A stretch of DNA of 64,000 nucleotides from Maricaulis sp. (GCF_030149515.1 NZ_JASBRI010000004.1:28722-92721); one strand, 5' to 3'; counted from the stretch's first letter, positions 27,966-38,768 are shown. Program-made: numbers and translations. Notes: generated from the letters alone by a model not told the origin.

Positions 27966-28751
27966 CTATCCCTCGAGTACCCGCGCGGGCGTTGGTTGGC
28001 CGGCTTCGTCCAGGGCCACCATGACATAGCTTGCCTCACCTACCAGGCGCCGGTCGCCGGACATCAAGTCCTCGGCCTCGGCGCGAACGCCGACCTCCAT
28101 CGAGGTGCGGCCAACCGAGACGACCCGCGCGATCACATCCAGCAGCTCGCCCTCCTTCGTCGGCGCGATGAAGTCGATCTTGTCGGAGGCGGCCATGCCG
28201 ACGTCGCAGCGTGTATGGCGCGAGGCGGCGATATAGGCGGCCTTGCCCATCAGCGACATGGCATTGCCACCGAACAACTGTCCCAGATGATTGGTGTCGC
28301 CGGGGAAGACGAGCTGAAGCGTACGCGCATAGCCCGCAGGGCTGGGAGCGAAGTCCGGCAAGGCATCGGGCGAGGGCGGCAGGCGGTCGTGATTGGTCTT
28401 GCGGTCGGCGGCGACCATGGTGAAAGCGCCGCGCGTACAGACATGGCGCTCGCCGGTGCGCAGGTTTTCAGCGGCCAGCTCCACATCCACGATCAGCGAG
28501 GTCCGCCCGACCATGCGCACCTGGCCCGTCACTTCCACGAGATCGCCTACCCGCGCCGGCGCCACAAAATCCAGCTTGTCGCAGGAGGCAGTGACGAAGG
28601 GCCGCCGCGCATGCCGGGCCGCGACAAGGAAGGCCACCTTGTCCATCTCGGCCATCGCGGCCCCGCCGAAATACGTGCCCTGATGATTGGTCTGATGCGG
28701 GAAGACCAGGTCGCTATGGCGGATCTCGGCGAGATGGGCGGGTCGGGTCAT
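27966..28751 (-). CDS. Acyl-CoA thioesterase, tandem hotdog domains
   Basis: 261 residues containing two copies of the hotdog fold. Copy one has FPHQTNHQGTYFGGAAMAEMDK and CDKLDFVAPARVGD. Copy two has FPGDTNHLGQLFGGNAMSLMGK and SDKIDFIAPTKEGEL. The Asn-His and Asp residues form the usual thioesterase site. The enzyme hydrolyses acyl-CoA to fatty acid and CoA. The start at 28751 was chosen because the conserved domain begins soon after. It lies 134 bases beyond the end of pdhC on the same strand. Confidence 0.87.
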   Translation of the reverse strand: MTRPAHLAEIRHSDLVFPHQTNHQGTYFGGAAMAEMDKVAFLVAARHARRPFVTASCDKLDFVAPARVGDLVEVTGQVRMVGRTSLIVDVELAAENLRTGERHVCTRGAFTMVAADRKTNHDRLPPSPDALPDFAPSPAGYARTLQLVFPGDTNHLGQLFGGNAMSLMGKAAYIAASRHTRCDVGMAASDKIDFIAPTKEGELLDVIARVVSVGRTSMEVGVRAEAEDLMSGDRRLVGEASYVMVALDEAGQPTPARVLEG

Positions 28752-28885
28752 CGGGTGTCCATTACGTGGCCAAGGCAAGCATAGCGGCAACCGCTCACCC
28801 CCGCAGCCACACCTCTATACCGCCATTCTCACACTCGGCAGCGTCCCAGGAAAACGTCCCGGGCCAGCAGAGACGGAATGCAAGG

Positions 28886-30220
28886 TCACATCAGCATCGT
28901 CATCGGATCTTCGACATAGGTCTTGAACGCCTGCAGCCATTTCGCGCCGGTGGCGCCGTCGACCACCCGGTGATCGCAGGTCAGCGTCACCGTCATCACC
29001 GTAGCGATAGCCAGCGCGCCGTCCTTGACGACCGGGCGCTGCTCGCCGGCACCGACGGACAGGATCATGCCCTGGGGCGGGTTGATGATGGAGGCGAAAC
29101 TGTCGATGCCGAACATGCCCAGATTGGAGAGCGAGAACGTGCCGCCCTGGAATTCCTCGGGCTTGAGCTTCTTCTCGCGGGCGCGGGCGGCCAGGTCCTT
29201 CATCTCGCGGGAGATTTCAACCAGGCCCTTGCGGTCCGCATCCTTGACGATGGGCGTGATCAGCCCGCCCTCGATGGCCACGGCAACGGAGACGTCGGCG
29301 TGCTTGTGCCGGGCGATCAGGCCGCCCTCGATCCAGGAGGAATTCGCCGCCGGCACTTTCTTGAGAGCCAGGCCGGACGCCTTGATCAGGATGTCGTTGA
29401 CCGAGACCTTGTCGCCATCCTTTTCCGCCGCCGCGTTCACGCGCTTGCGGAAGTCCAGCAGCGCGTCGATCCGGCAATCGACATTGAGCGGGAAGTGCGG
29501 GATGTCGCGGAAGCTTTCCGACAGCCGCTTGGCGGAAATCTTCGTGATATTGTCGGCCTTCTCGATCTCGTAGCGATCACGGGAAATGCCGTAGGCCTTC
29601 AGCGGGTCCTCCGCATCCACCGGCGCGGCGGACGGGGCTTCGGCCGCAGCGGCAGAGGGCCGGGCGCTCTCGACATCACGCTTCACGATCCGGCCGTAAG
29701 GGCCCGATCCTTCGATGGATTTCAGGTCGAGCCCCTTCTCGGCCGCGATGCGGCGCGCCAGCGGGCTGGCCTTGATGCGTTCGCCATCCTTCGACGGAGC
29801 CGGCGGAGCCTTGGTGTCGGACGGCACATCCTCCAGCTTGCGCGACCCGGAACCGCCGGAGGACTTGCCGGACTTGGCGTCGGACTTGGCTTCCGCCTTG
29901 TCCTCCGGCTTGGCCTCGGCCTTCTTGTCGCTCTCGCCGCTATCCTTGCCAGCATCCTCGAGCGCGCTTTCGTCCTCGCCCTCCTCCAGCAGCATGGCGA
30001 TGACGGCATTGACCTTCACACCCTCGGTGCCCTCCTCGACGAGGATTTTCCCGACCGTGCCCTCGTCAACCGCCTCGACTTCCATGGTCGCCTTGTCGGT
30101 CTCGATCTCGGCAATGACGTCGCCGCTCTCGACGGTGTCGCCCGTCTTCACATGCCATTTGGCCAGCGTGCCCTCTTCCATCGTGGGCGAGAGGGCCGGC
30201 ATCAGGATTTCGATCGCCAT
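28886..30220 (-). CDS. pdhC: Pyruvate dehydrogenase E2, dihydrolipoamide acetyltransferase
   Basis: 444 residues. One N-terminal lipoyl domain (lysine in [10 protein letters not shown] near residue 41), then a Lys/Ala/Glu-rich linker, the peripheral subunit-binding domain ([16 protein letters not shown], about 150-185) and the catalytic core ending with [15 protein letters not shown], which holds the catalytic His and Asp. The start at 30220 removes an unconserved upstream extension. It transfers the acetyl group from lipoamide to CoA. It lies 14 bases after a GFA-family gene inside the pdh cluster. Confidence 0.95.
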   Translation of the reverse strand: MAIEILMPALSPTMEEGTLAKWHVKTGDTVESGDVIAEIETDKATMEVEAVDEGTVGKILVEEGTEGVKVNAVIAMLLEEGEDESALEDAGKDSGESDKKAEAKPEDKAEAKSDAKSGKSSGGSGSRKLEDVPSDTKAPPAPSKDGERIKASPLARRIAAEKGLDLKSIEGSGPYGRIVKRDVESARPSAAAAEAPSAAPVDAEDPLKAYGISRDRYEIEKADNITKISAKRLSESFRDIPHFPLNVDCRIDALLDFRKRVNAAAEKDGDKVSVNDILIKASGLALKKVPAANSSWIEGGLIARHKHADVSVAVAIEGGLITPIVKDADRKGLVEISREMKDLAARAREKKLKPEEFQGGTFSLSNLGMFGIDSFASIINPPQGMILSVGAGEQRPVVKDGALAIATVMTVTLTCDHRVVDGATGAKWLQAFKTYVEDPMTMLM

Positions 30221-30234
30221 GGTCTTTTCCTCGT

Positions 30235-30642
30235 TCAGGCCTGGTTGGCCGCGGTCGTTGGCATATCGCCGTCTTCGTCCCAGCTGGCGCCGTCGAATTC
30301 CTGGAAGCGCAGCTGCAGGTTCGCATCGCCGTCCAGGCAGCGCAGATTGACGGAGATCCCGTCCGGGCGCGAGCGCATGGTGTGGTGGGTGGTCACGTGG
30401 CAGGTCCTGCACGAACGGTGCCTGGCCGTGTGCGTGTGGAAGGAATACTCGCCGATATTGTCTTCACCCTGGGTGACACGGAAATCGGCCTCGTCCACCA
30501 CGAGATGAATGAAGCCCGTCTTGGCGCACAGCGAGCAATTGCACGAGATCACCACGACCGCGTCGGTGACATTCACCTCGAAGCGCACGGCGCCGCAATG
30601 GCAGCCGCCGGAACGCCAGGATTTTTCCGGTGTGCCAGCCAT
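30235..30642 (-). CDS. GFA (CENP-V/GFA-domain) family zinc protein
   Basis: 135 residues. Cysteine pairs GGCHCG, SCNCSLC and SCRTC give the zinc-binding pattern of the glutathione-dependent formaldehyde-activating-like family, here without the usual final CGC. A C-terminal Asp/Glu-rich tail follows. The family is mostly of unknown function despite its name. The gene lies between pdhB (five bases) and pdhC (14 bases) on the same strand, so it is almost surely co-transcribed with them. A second GFA gene lies upstream of pdhB. Confidence 0.85.
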   Translation of the reverse strand: MAGTPEKSWRSGGCHCGAVRFEVNVTDAVVVISCNCSLCAKTGFIHLVVDEADFRVTQGEDNIGEYSFHTHTARHRSCRTCHVTTHHTMRSRPDGISVNLRCLDGDANLQLRFQEFDGASWDEDGDMPTTAANQA

Positions 30643-30647
30643 CAGCC

Positions 30648-32045
30648 CTACTCCGCGTAACAGACAGCCTTCGCCGCCTTCACGATATCCTCCACGTCCG
30701 GCAGGGAGAGTTTCTCCAGATTGCCGGCATAGGGCAGCGGCACGTCGGCCTGGTGGACGCGTGCGGGCGGAGCGTCGAGATAGTCGAAGGCTTCCGCGGT
30801 GACGACGGCGGCGATTTCCGCGCCGACGCCCATCCGGCCCCAGCCTTCCTCGGCACAGACGATGCGGTTGGTCTTCTTCACCGAATTGACCACGGTCTCG
30901 GTGTCCAGCGGGCGCAGGGTGCGCAGATCGATCACTTCCGCATCGATGCCTTCGGCGGCCAGTTTCTGCGCCGCTTCCAGGGCAAAACCGACCATGCGCG
31001 AATGCGCGGTGATGGTGACGTCCGAGCCCTCGCGACGGACCTTCGCCTTGCCGATCGGCAGAACCCAGTCCTCCACGTCCGGCACGTCGAACGTCTCGCC
31101 ATAGATCAGTTCGTGCTCGAGGAAGACGACCGGATTGGGATCGCGGATGGCGGCCTTCAGCAGGCCCTTGGCGTCGGCCGCATCGTAGGGCGCGATCACC
31201 TTGAGACCGGGCACATTGGCGTACCAGGCGGAATAGTCCTGGGAGTGCTGGGCGCCGACACGGCTGGCCGCACCATTGGGGCCGCGGAACACAATGGGAC
31301 AGCCCATCTGGCCGCCGGACATGTAGAGCGTCTTGGCGGCGGAATTGATGATCTGGTCGATGGCCTGCATGGCGAAGTTGAAGGTCATGAATTCCACGAC
31401 CGGTTTCAGCCCGTTAAAGGCCGCACCCACGCCCAGGCCGGCAAAGCCGTGCTCGGTGATCGGCGTGTCGACGACGCGCTTGGCCCCGAATTCGGCGAGC
31501 AGGCCGCGGGTGACCTTGTAGGCGCCTTCATATTCGGCGACTTCCTCGCCCATCACGAAGACCGTGTCGTCGCGGCGCATTTCCTCGGCCATGGCATCGC
31601 GCAGCGCATCGCGCACCGTGGTTTCCACCATTTTCGTACCCTCGGGCACATCCGGGTCGGATGCGTCAGGCGCCGAATGATCGACAAAGACGGGCGCCCC
31701 CTTGCCGGCGTCGTCTGTGTCGTTGTCATCTGCCGCATCGCCGGCCTGTCCATCGGCCGCTTCGCCGCCGGGTTCCGGCACCTCGACATTCGACGGGTCC
31801 TCGCCCTCTTCGGCCAGGATCGCGATGGGCACATTGACCTTCACGCCCTCGGTGCCTTCGGCGACCAGGAGTTTGGCAACCGTGCCCTCTTCGACGGCTT
31901 CGACTTCCATCGTCGCCTTGTCGGTTTCGATCTCGGCGATGACGTCACCGCTTTCCACGGTATCGCCTTCCTTGATCAGCCATTTGGCCAGCGTGCCCTC
32001 TTCCATGGTGGGCGAAAGGGCCGGCATGAGAATTTGGGTAGGCAT
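30648..32045 (-). CDS. pdhB: Pyruvate dehydrogenase E1 beta subunit with lipoyl domain
   Basis: 465 residues. Unlike the enterobacterial enzyme, it begins with a lipoyl domain ([16 protein letters not shown], modified lysine in [10 protein letters not shown]), then an Asp/Ala-rich linker (about 85-140) and the transketolase-like beta subunit ([35 protein letters not shown]). A lipoyl domain on E1 beta is characteristic of alphaproteobacteria. It pairs with pdhA to decarboxylate pyruvate. Its lipoyl domain is very similar to that of pdhC. Confidence 0.95.
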   Translation of the reverse strand: MPTQILMPALSPTMEEGTLAKWLIKEGDTVESGDVIAEIETDKATMEVEAVEEGTVAKLLVAEGTEGVKVNVPIAILAEEGEDPSNVEVPEPGGEAADGQAGDAADDNDTDDAGKGAPVFVDHSAPDASDPDVPEGTKMVETTVRDALRDAMAEEMRRDDTVFVMGEEVAEYEGAYKVTRGLLAEFGAKRVVDTPITEHGFAGLGVGAAFNGLKPVVEFMTFNFAMQAIDQIINSAAKTLYMSGGQMGCPIVFRGPNGAASRVGAQHSQDYSAWYANVPGLKVIAPYDAADAKGLLKAAIRDPNPVVFLEHELIYGETFDVPDVEDWVLPIGKAKVRREGSDVTITAHSRMVGFALEAAQKLAAEGIDAEVIDLRTLRPLDTETVVNSVKKTNRIVCAEEGWGRMGVGAEIAAVVTAEAFDYLDAPPARVHQADVPLPYAGNLEKLSLPDVEDIVKAAKAVCYAE

Positions 32046-32059
32046 GGAGTGTCTTCCGT

Positions 32060-32512
32060 CTAGTGAGGGCCGAAATTCGATGCGGCAAGCTGGGTGTGAA
32101 CAAAGCGGGTCGGCGTCCATTTTTCAAAACGCCGGGCGATGCGGGCCTCGGTCGTCTCCGCGGCGTAGTCGGCGGGCGCTTCCTCGATATCGAGGAAGTC
32201 CGCCATGCGCAGACCCGTGACATTGATTGTGGAGACGATGCGCCCGCCCTCGCCCATCACGGCCGCCACATAGGTGCCGCAGGTCCTGCAGATCAGGAAA
32301 TCCGCCGTGCGCAGCGCAAAGCGGTAGCGATGGATGTCGTCCGGACCGCAATCGATCTCGATCGCGCCGGCCGGATCGGAAATATTCACTGCGCCCTGGC
32401 GGCGGCAGAAGTCGCACTGACAGGTCCGGACGCCCAGCATTTGCGGGGTCTTTCGGGTTTCAAAAGACACTCCAACCTTTCCGCAGTGGCATTGACCGGA
32501 ATAGCGCATCAC
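32060..32512 (-). CDS. GFA (CENP-V/GFA-domain) family zinc protein
   Basis: 150 residues with [28 protein letters not shown] and [14 protein letters not shown], the full cysteine set of the CENP-V/GFA fold. It is more canonical than the second copy at 30235-30642. It lies 14 bases upstream of pdhB and 13 bases downstream of an NTF2-like gene, all on one strand. Function unknown; its place between PDH subunits suggests a carbonyl or thiol-linked side role, but that is only inference. Confidence 0.87.
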   Translation of the reverse strand: MMRYSGQCHCGKVGVSFETRKTPQMLGVRTCQCDFCRRQGAVNISDPAGAIEIDCGPDDIHRYRFALRTADFLICRTCGTYVAAVMGEGGRIVSTINVTGLRMADFLDIEEAPADYAAETTEARIARRFEKWTPTRFVHTQLAASNFGPH

Positions 32513-32525
32513 TTTCGACCTTCAC

Positions 32526-32936
32526 TCAGCCGTTGGCCGCTTCGGGTTTGTATCTCAGCGCGTGCTCGCGCATCTTGCCGGCGAATTCGACCAGCGTGTT
32601 CAGAGGCCGGATCAACACCTCGATCCGGGCCATTTTTCCGGCATCGTCCAGGGTGATCTTGTCGATCCCCACCAGGTCCTTGCCGTCCACCGTGCCGGTG
32701 AATTCCAGCATGATCTCGTTGCCGTCTATCCAGTCCTGGCGATAGGCAAAGCCCTCGATATTGGTGATCACGCCCATCAGGATATGCAGCAGATAGTGCT
32801 TGTCGGCCGAGGGTTTCCACACCACCGGAGAGTGCAGTTCACAGCCCTCGGCTATGATACTTTCAAGTTTGGCCTGGCTGCGCTCGCGCACGGCGGCATG
32901 CCAGGTATCCAGGAAATGCTTCACTTGCGGCGTCAT
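32526..32936 (-). CDS. NTF2-like/SnoaL-like protein
   Basis: 136 residues of the nuclear transport factor 2-like superfamily: VKHFLDTWHAAVRERSQAKLESI, then ELHSPVVWKPSADKHYLLHIL and MLEFTGTVDGKDLVGIDKITL. Such folds serve as small enzymes or ligand binders; no catalytic set is evident. It lies between pdhA (95 bases downstream of its stop) and the first GFA gene. Function unknown. Confidence 0.8.
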   Translation of the reverse strand: MTPQVKHFLDTWHAAVRERSQAKLESIIAEGCELHSPVVWKPSADKHYLLHILMGVITNIEGFAYRQDWIDGNEIMLEFTGTVDGKDLVGIDKITLDDAGKMARIEVLIRPLNTLVEFAGKMREHALRYKPEAANG

Positions 32937-33031
32937 CGTGTCTCTCCCCTATTACGCCGCCACTCCCGCACAGGCTCGCCCCCAAGGCGAGCCCTGAGCG
33001 CAGTCGCGGACAATCGGGAGGCACATCGCAA

Positions 33032-34048
33032 TCAAACCTCCACAAGCACGTCCGTATAGAGCTCGGAGGGATCCGGCTCTGGGCTTTCCTTGGCGAACTC
33101 GGCCGCCGCGTTGACGATGGTCTTCACCTCCTTGTCGATCTCCTTGAGCTCGTCCTCACTGGCGTGCTTGCCCTCGATGAGGCGCTTCTTGACGAGATCG
33201 ATCGGGTCGTGGTGCGAGCGCACATCGTCGACTTCCTCGCGCGTGCGATACTTCGCCGGGTCCGACATGGAGTGGCCGCGATAGCGGTAGGTCTTCATTT
33301 CCAGGATATAGGGACCCTTGCCCTCGCGGGCGTGTTTGACGGCCTTCTCGGCTGCCCGCTTCACTGCCTCGACATCCATGCCGTCAACGTCCTCCCCGGG
33401 AATGCCGAAGGAGGCGCCGCGCTTGTGCAGGTGGGTTTCCGAGGAGGCGCGCTTGACCGCCGTGCCCATGGCGTACTGGTTGTTCTCGATGATGTAGACG
33501 ACCGGCAGGTTCCAGAGCTTGGCCATGTTGAAGCTCTCATAGACCTGGCCCTGATTGGCCGCACCATCGCCGAAATAGGTCACGGCAACCTTCTTGTTTT
33601 CCTTGTAGGCATCGGCAAAGGCCAGGCCCGTGCCCAGCGAGACCTGGGCGCCGACGATGCCGTGGCCGCCATAGAACTGCTTCTCGCGCGAGAACATGTG
33701 CATCGATCCGCCCTTGCCGCGCGAATAACCGCCCTCGCGGCCGGTGAGCTCGGCCATGACGCCGTTCGGATCCATGCCCGTGGCCAGCATGTGGGCGTGG
33801 TCGCGATAACCGGTGATAACCTGGTCGCCCTCCTCCAGCGCCGCCTGGATGCCCGTCACGACGGCTTCCTGGCCGATATAGAGGTGACAGAAGCCGGCGA
33901 TCAGCCCCATGCCGTAGAGCTGGCCCGCCTTTTCCTCGAAACGCCGCATCAGCAGCATCTCGCGATAGTATTGAAGCAGCTCTTCTTTTCCGGCCGGCTT
34001 GGCGCCAGCCTTCGATGCGGAGGTTTTCGTGGTACGCTTGGCAGCCAT
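33032..34048 (-). CDS. pdhA: Pyruvate dehydrogenase E1 alpha subunit
   Basis: 338 residues. The thiamine diphosphate motif runs from GDGAANQGQVYESFN to IENNQYAMG, with the usual spacing. The regulatory-loop-like segment YRGHSMSDPAKYRT and the N-terminal MLLMRRFEEKAGQLYGMG are typical of E1 alpha. The start MAAKRTTKTSASKAG gives a short basic tail before the conserved part; a longer frame upstream is unconserved. It is the first gene of the pdh cluster, following ftsB. Confidence 0.95.
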   Translation of the reverse strand: MAAKRTTKTSASKAGAKPAGKEELLQYYREMLLMRRFEEKAGQLYGMGLIAGFCHLYIGQEAVVTGIQAALEEGDQVITGYRDHAHMLATGMDPNGVMAELTGREGGYSRGKGGSMHMFSREKQFYGGHGIVGAQVSLGTGLAFADAYKENKKVAVTYFGDGAANQGQVYESFNMAKLWNLPVVYIIENNQYAMGTAVKRASSETHLHKRGASFGIPGEDVDGMDVEAVKRAAEKAVKHAREGKGPYILEMKTYRYRGHSMSDPAKYRTREEVDDVRSHHDPIDLVKKRLIEGKHASEDELKEIDKEVKTIVNAAAEFAKESPEPDPSELYTDVLVEV

Positions 34049-34307
34049 TAATTCGTACGCGAAATAAACTGTTCGCGCTCCCATCTGACAGTGGGTGCCG
34101 CATATCAGATGGATGACGTGGACGGCAAGCGCTTGGGCAAAAAAAGGGCATGCTGCAGGCGCGATGTATGGAAGCGGGCCTTCTTTGCATCGCCCGCGGC
34201 CCACCCGATGGGAGGAAGGCGCGGCCCCGCCGTCAACACCGCCTTGCAGACCGAACTCCGGCTCATGGGCCGGGGCCGTCGGGATTCATGTTCTTGGGAA
34301 GAGCGCC

Positions 34308-34613
34308 TTAGCGTTGCGCGTCGGGTTCGATTTCGACGATGAATTCGCGCGGATGGGCAACATTGAGTATGTCGCGAGCGCGTTCCTCGACATAGTCGAG
34401 GTCGAGACTGTCGGAGCGCAGGCGGGCCGCTGTTTCTTCCAGGGCTTCGCGTTCGGCCACGGCGAGTTCCAGTTCGGCCTCGGCAGCGCGAATCTCGTTC
34501 TCGACGACGATCCAGTTCAGAACGCCCTGCTCGCCGGTAAGCGCGTGATAGCCGAAATAGGCAATCGCCACCGCGAGAAAGACACTCGTGCCGTATCGCT
34601 TGAAAGCGTCCAA
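34308..34613 (-). CDS. ftsB: Septum formation initiator family protein (FtsB/DivIC-like)
   Basis: 101 residues with one N-terminal membrane span (about 9-25) followed by a periplasmic coiled coil (ENEIRAAEAELELAVAEREALEETAARL) and the DYVEERARDILNVAHPREFIV segment typical of the family. It links the FtsQ-FtsL complex to septal peptidoglycan synthesis. Its position between eno and pdhA is conserved in alphaproteobacteria. The gene is expected to be essential. Confidence 0.87.
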   Translation of the reverse strand: MDAFKRYGTSVFLAVAIAYFGYHALTGEQGVLNWIVVENEIRAAEAELELAVAEREALEETAARLRSDSLDLDYVEERARDILNVAHPREFIVEIEPDAQR

Positions 34614-34769
34614 ACCTGACCACCCTGGTTAACCCGGCTGTCCCGCGCCGGTGTTGTCGTCCAGGGTGATTCAACACGTTTCGGCTTTAGGAACGGTGAA
34701 TCCGGGATTCAGCCACTGGTAAGATTCACGGTAACGCCGCCTCCCCCCGGCCTGTGGAGGGGATCAATC

Positions 34770-36077
<1,308 letters not shown>

Positions 36078-36169
36078 TCATAACCAACGCGCAGGATGGC
36101 GCAAGTCCGCGTCTGCGCAGGTTTTCCACTGTTAACGCGAACAGCCTGCGATTAATACCGCCCGAACGA

Positions 36170-36199
36170 AAACGCGCCCGGATTTCTCCGGGCGCGTTT
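36170..36199 (-). terminator. Rho-independent terminator of rpmF
   Basis: A perfect 12-bp inverted repeat (AAACGCGCCCGG at 36170-36181, its complement at 36188-36199) with a six-base loop, followed on the minus strand by a T-rich run (TTTTCGTT). It lies about 45 bases after the stop of rpmF. Confidence 0.82.
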
Positions 36200-36244
36200 C
36201 AGGAAATTCGTGCCGAACGCTGACGTTCGTGGCGCAAAAACGAC

Positions 36245-36427
36245 TCAGTCGTCTTTCGGCTCCAGAATCTGGCGGCCGCGATACATGCCCGACTTCAGAT
36301 CGACATGATGCGGACGGCGCAGTTCGCCGCTGTCCTTGTCTTCGATGTAGACCGGGCTCGACAGCTTGTCGTGGCTCCGGCGCATGCCGCGCTTGCTCGG
36401 CGTGGTTTTTCTCTTAGGGACGGCCAT
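36245..36427 (-). CDS. rpmF: 50S ribosomal protein L32
   Basis: 60 residues starting [20 protein letters not shown], the exact N-terminal signature of bacterial L32. The C-terminal part [16 protein letters not shown] is the alphaproteobacterial form, which lacks the zinc-binding cysteines of some other groups. The start at 36427 removes four unconserved codons. In this class rpmF is usually followed by plsX, which is absent here. Confidence 0.95.
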   Translation of the reverse strand: MAVPKRKTTPSKRGMRRSHDKLSSPVYIEDKDSGELRRPHHVDLKSGMYRGRQILEPKDD

Positions 36428-36482
36428 GAGCCTCTCCACATATTCTGAATCATGCTCCGGACAGCCCTCGCCATCCGTTCGA

Positions 36483-36514
36483 GCCGCGCCGTATACAGGT
36501 AGATACGGCGCGGC
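36483..36514. terminator. Strong 12-bp hairpin between the GIN-domain gene and rpmF
   Basis: A perfect inverted repeat GCCGCGCCGTAT / ATACGGCGCGGC with an eight-base spacer. It lies downstream of the GIN-domain gene and upstream of rpmF on the minus strand. There is no T-run, so it may be a processing or stabilising hairpin, or part of the rpmF leader, and not a classical terminator. Confidence 0.5.
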
Positions 36515-36561
36515 GCAAGCATTCCCGGCGGTTCATTGCAGACCGCCGGCTGTCGGCGGGC

Positions 36562-37203
36562 TCAGCCCTCGTGGGCAAGATGCACCGAACCACCCATGGT
36601 CGAGCGCACCTCGCGGCTCGGCGGCGATCCATGAACCCGCAGCGAGGCGCCCATGGACGCGCTCGCCGAAACACTGTCGGTCGCATGGACGGAGGCCGAG
36701 GCTCCGGTCGAGGCCTCCACATCGACATCGGCACAGATCAGCTCCGACGCGTTCAGGGAGGACCCTGTCGAGGCCTCCAGATCGAGCGATGCGCACCGCC
36801 CGGCGATGCGGGAACTGGACCCCGTCGACACATTGATCCGCAGCTCGTCGGACTCAATATCCGTGACCCGCGCCGAAATACCACGATTGAAGTCCAGCGC
36901 ACGGATCTCGGTCACCGTCACTTCGACTACCACGTCCAGCGATCGGCGGCGCGAAAAGAGACCGCTGTCCTGTTCCACCTCAAGACGCCCGTTGCGGACC
37001 TCGACATGGATATCCTCGAAATCGTCGGCATCGCCCGTCAGCCGGACTGACGGCGCATCGCCGCGCACAATCTCGATCTCGTAGCCGCCACCGGCATCGA
37101 TCCGGTCGAAGGCGCCGACCTCGATATCCTGGCTGTCCTGTGACCAGGCGGCGCTTGTGGCCAGCGCCATGCCGCTCAATACGGCGAAAATCGTCTTGCA
37201 CAT
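36562..37203 (-). CDS. Exported head-GIN-domain (DUF2807-like) protein
   Basis: 213 residues with a signal peptide (MCKTIFAVLSGMALATSAAWS). The mature part starts FDRIDAGGGYEIEIVRGDA and has EVRNGRLEVEQDSG, the hallmarks of the GIN/adhesin-head beta-helix family. Ser/Ala-rich turns recur (STGSSSRI, STGSSLNA, STGASASV). Probably secreted or surface-facing. A GTG seven codons upstream is possible, but AGGGAG fits the ATG at 37203. It resembles in design the bactofilin-like set at 19.8-24.7 kb, though the family differs. Confidence 0.78.
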   Translation of the reverse strand: MCKTIFAVLSGMALATSAAWSQDSQDIEVGAFDRIDAGGGYEIEIVRGDAPSVRLTGDADDFEDIHVEVRNGRLEVEQDSGLFSRRRSLDVVVEVTVTEIRALDFNRGISARVTDIESDELRINVSTGSSSRIAGRCASLDLEASTGSSLNASELICADVDVEASTGASASVHATDSVSASASMGASLRVHGSPPSREVRSTMGGSVHLAHEG

Positions 37204-37227
37204 CGTGCTGCTCTCCCTCTTCACCCC

Positions 37228-37258
37228 CTATCGCATGATAGCGGATCCCGTATGGGAT
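37228..37258. promoter_or_regulatory. Two tandem short palindromes in a divergent promoter region
   Basis: CTATC-GCAT-GATAG (37228-37241) and ATCCC-GTAT-GGGAT (37245-37258) each have perfect five-base arms and a four-base spacer; the centres are 17 bp apart. They lie between the GIN-domain gene and the PLP decarboxylase. They may be regulator sites; no regulator known. Confidence 0.4.
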
Positions 37259-37335
37259 GCATGTGAAAGCCTGTTTAGATGCGTGCCAATCGGCCTTTAA
37301 TGCATACGCCAGGCAAAAGTGGCGAGGAGGCAGGC

Positions 37336-38739
37336 ATGGATATCGCGGAATTCGAAACCTGGTCGAAGCGCCTGGCGCAATGGTCGGCCGAATATCGCCG
37401 GACCCTGCGGGACCGCCCCGTGCGGCCGGACTGCCAGCCCGGACAGGTCCTTGCGCAACTGCCGGAAGCACCGCCAGTGGACGGCACGGACATGGCCACG
37501 ATCTTCGCCGATTTCGAACGCATCGTGCCGGAGGCGATGACGCATTGGCAGCATCCGCGCTTCATGGCCTATTTCCCGGCCAATGCTGCCCTGCCCTCCG
37601 TCCTGGCCGAACAGGTTGTCTCCACCATCGCTGCACAGTGCATGCTCTGGCAGACCTCGCCCGCGGCGACGGAGATGGAGACCCGGATGGTCGACTGGAT
37701 GCGCCAGGCGCTGGGCCTGCCGCACGGCTGGCGCGGTGTGATCCAGGATTCGGCCTCCTCGGCGACCCTGTCGGCGGTGATGACGATGCGCGAACGGGCG
37801 CTGGACTGGCGCGGCATTCGCTCGGGACTGGCCGGCGGGCCCGCCCCGCGCATTTACGCCTCGGTCCAGACTCATTCCTCGGTGGACAAGGCCGGCTGGG
37901 TGGCGGGAATCGGCCAGGACAATCTGGTGAAAATTCCCACCCGTCCCGATTACGGCATGGATCCGGACGCCCTGCGCGCCGCCATCGCCGCCGACCGGGC
38001 GGCGGGCTACCAGCCGGCCGGCATCGTGATCTGCACCGGCGGCACATCGATCGGCGCCTGCGATCCGGTGGCCGAGATCGTCGCCGTGGCCCGGGAGGAA
38101 GGCCTCTACACCCATCTCGACGCCGCCTGGGCCGGATCGGCGATGATCTGCGAGGAATTCCGCGAGCACTGGGCCGGCGTAGAGGGGGTCGATTCCCTGG
38201 TCTTCAATCCGCACAAATGGCTCGGCGCCCAGTTCGACTGTTCGATCCAGTTCCTCAAGGATCCCGCCGACCAGGTGCGCACTCTCACCCTGCGTCCCGA
38301 CTATCTGGAAACGCCGGGCCTGGACGAGGTGGTGAACTATTCGGAATGGACAGTGCCACTGGGCCGCCGCTTCCGCGCCCTCAAACTCTGGTTCCTGATC
38401 CGCGCCTACGGGCTGGAGGGCCTGCGCACGCGCATCCGCAACCACATCGCCTGGTCGCGCGAGGCCGAGACCGCCATCGCCGCCCTGCCCCGTTTCCGCA
38501 TCGTCACCACCGGCCGCTTCAGCCTCTTTACCTTCCGCTACGAGCCGCCCGGCGAGGATGCGGATGCGGCGACGGCGGCGTTGCTGGAGCGTATCAACAC
38601 CGACGGCCGCACCTACCTCACCCAGACCCGCCACGAGGGCGACTACGTGATCCGATTCCAGGTGGGGCAGTTCGACTGCACGCGGGAGGATGTGATGACG
38701 GCGGTGGGGGTGGTGGGGGAGCTGGCTGAACAGACGTAG
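37336..38739 (+). CDS. PLP-dependent aromatic-amino-acid decarboxylase family protein
   Basis: 467 residues of group II PLP decarboxylases (DOPA/tryptophan/tyrosine decarboxylase-like). Conserved marks are HPRFMAYFPANA, IQDSASSATLSAV, HLDAAWAGSAMIC and the PLP lysine in NPHKWLGAQFDCS. GAGGAGG sets the ATG at 37336. Candidate substrates are L-DOPA, tryptophan, tyrosine or phenylalanine; none can be fixed from sequence. It stands alone, transcribed away from the GIN-domain gene. Confidence 0.88.
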   Translation: MDIAEFETWSKRLAQWSAEYRRTLRDRPVRPDCQPGQVLAQLPEAPPVDGTDMATIFADFERIVPEAMTHWQHPRFMAYFPANAALPSVLAEQVVSTIAAQCMLWQTSPAATEMETRMVDWMRQALGLPHGWRGVIQDSASSATLSAVMTMRERALDWRGIRSGLAGGPAPRIYASVQTHSSVDKAGWVAGIGQDNLVKIPTRPDYGMDPDALRAAIAADRAAGYQPAGIVICTGGTSIGACDPVAEIVAVAREEGLYTHLDAAWAGSAMICEEFREHWAGVEGVDSLVFNPHKWLGAQFDCSIQFLKDPADQVRTLTLRPDYLETPGLDEVVNYSEWTVPLGRRFRALKLWFLIRAYGLEGLRTRIRNHIAWSREAETAIAALPRFRIVTTGRFSLFTFRYEPPGEDADAATAALLERINTDGRTYLTQTRHEGDYVIRFQVGQFDCTREDVMTAVGVVGELAEQT

Positions 38740-38768
38740 GATAAAACACCGTCGGCGGAGAGCGTCAT

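Noticed and set aside
34049..34307. Possible gene between ftsB and pdhA
   Set aside because: Frames here lack conservation, ribosome sites and domain features; it is more likely the pdhA promoter region.
36131..36156. CtrA box upstream of eno
   Set aside because: Two TTAA sequences are present but 16 bases apart, not seven.
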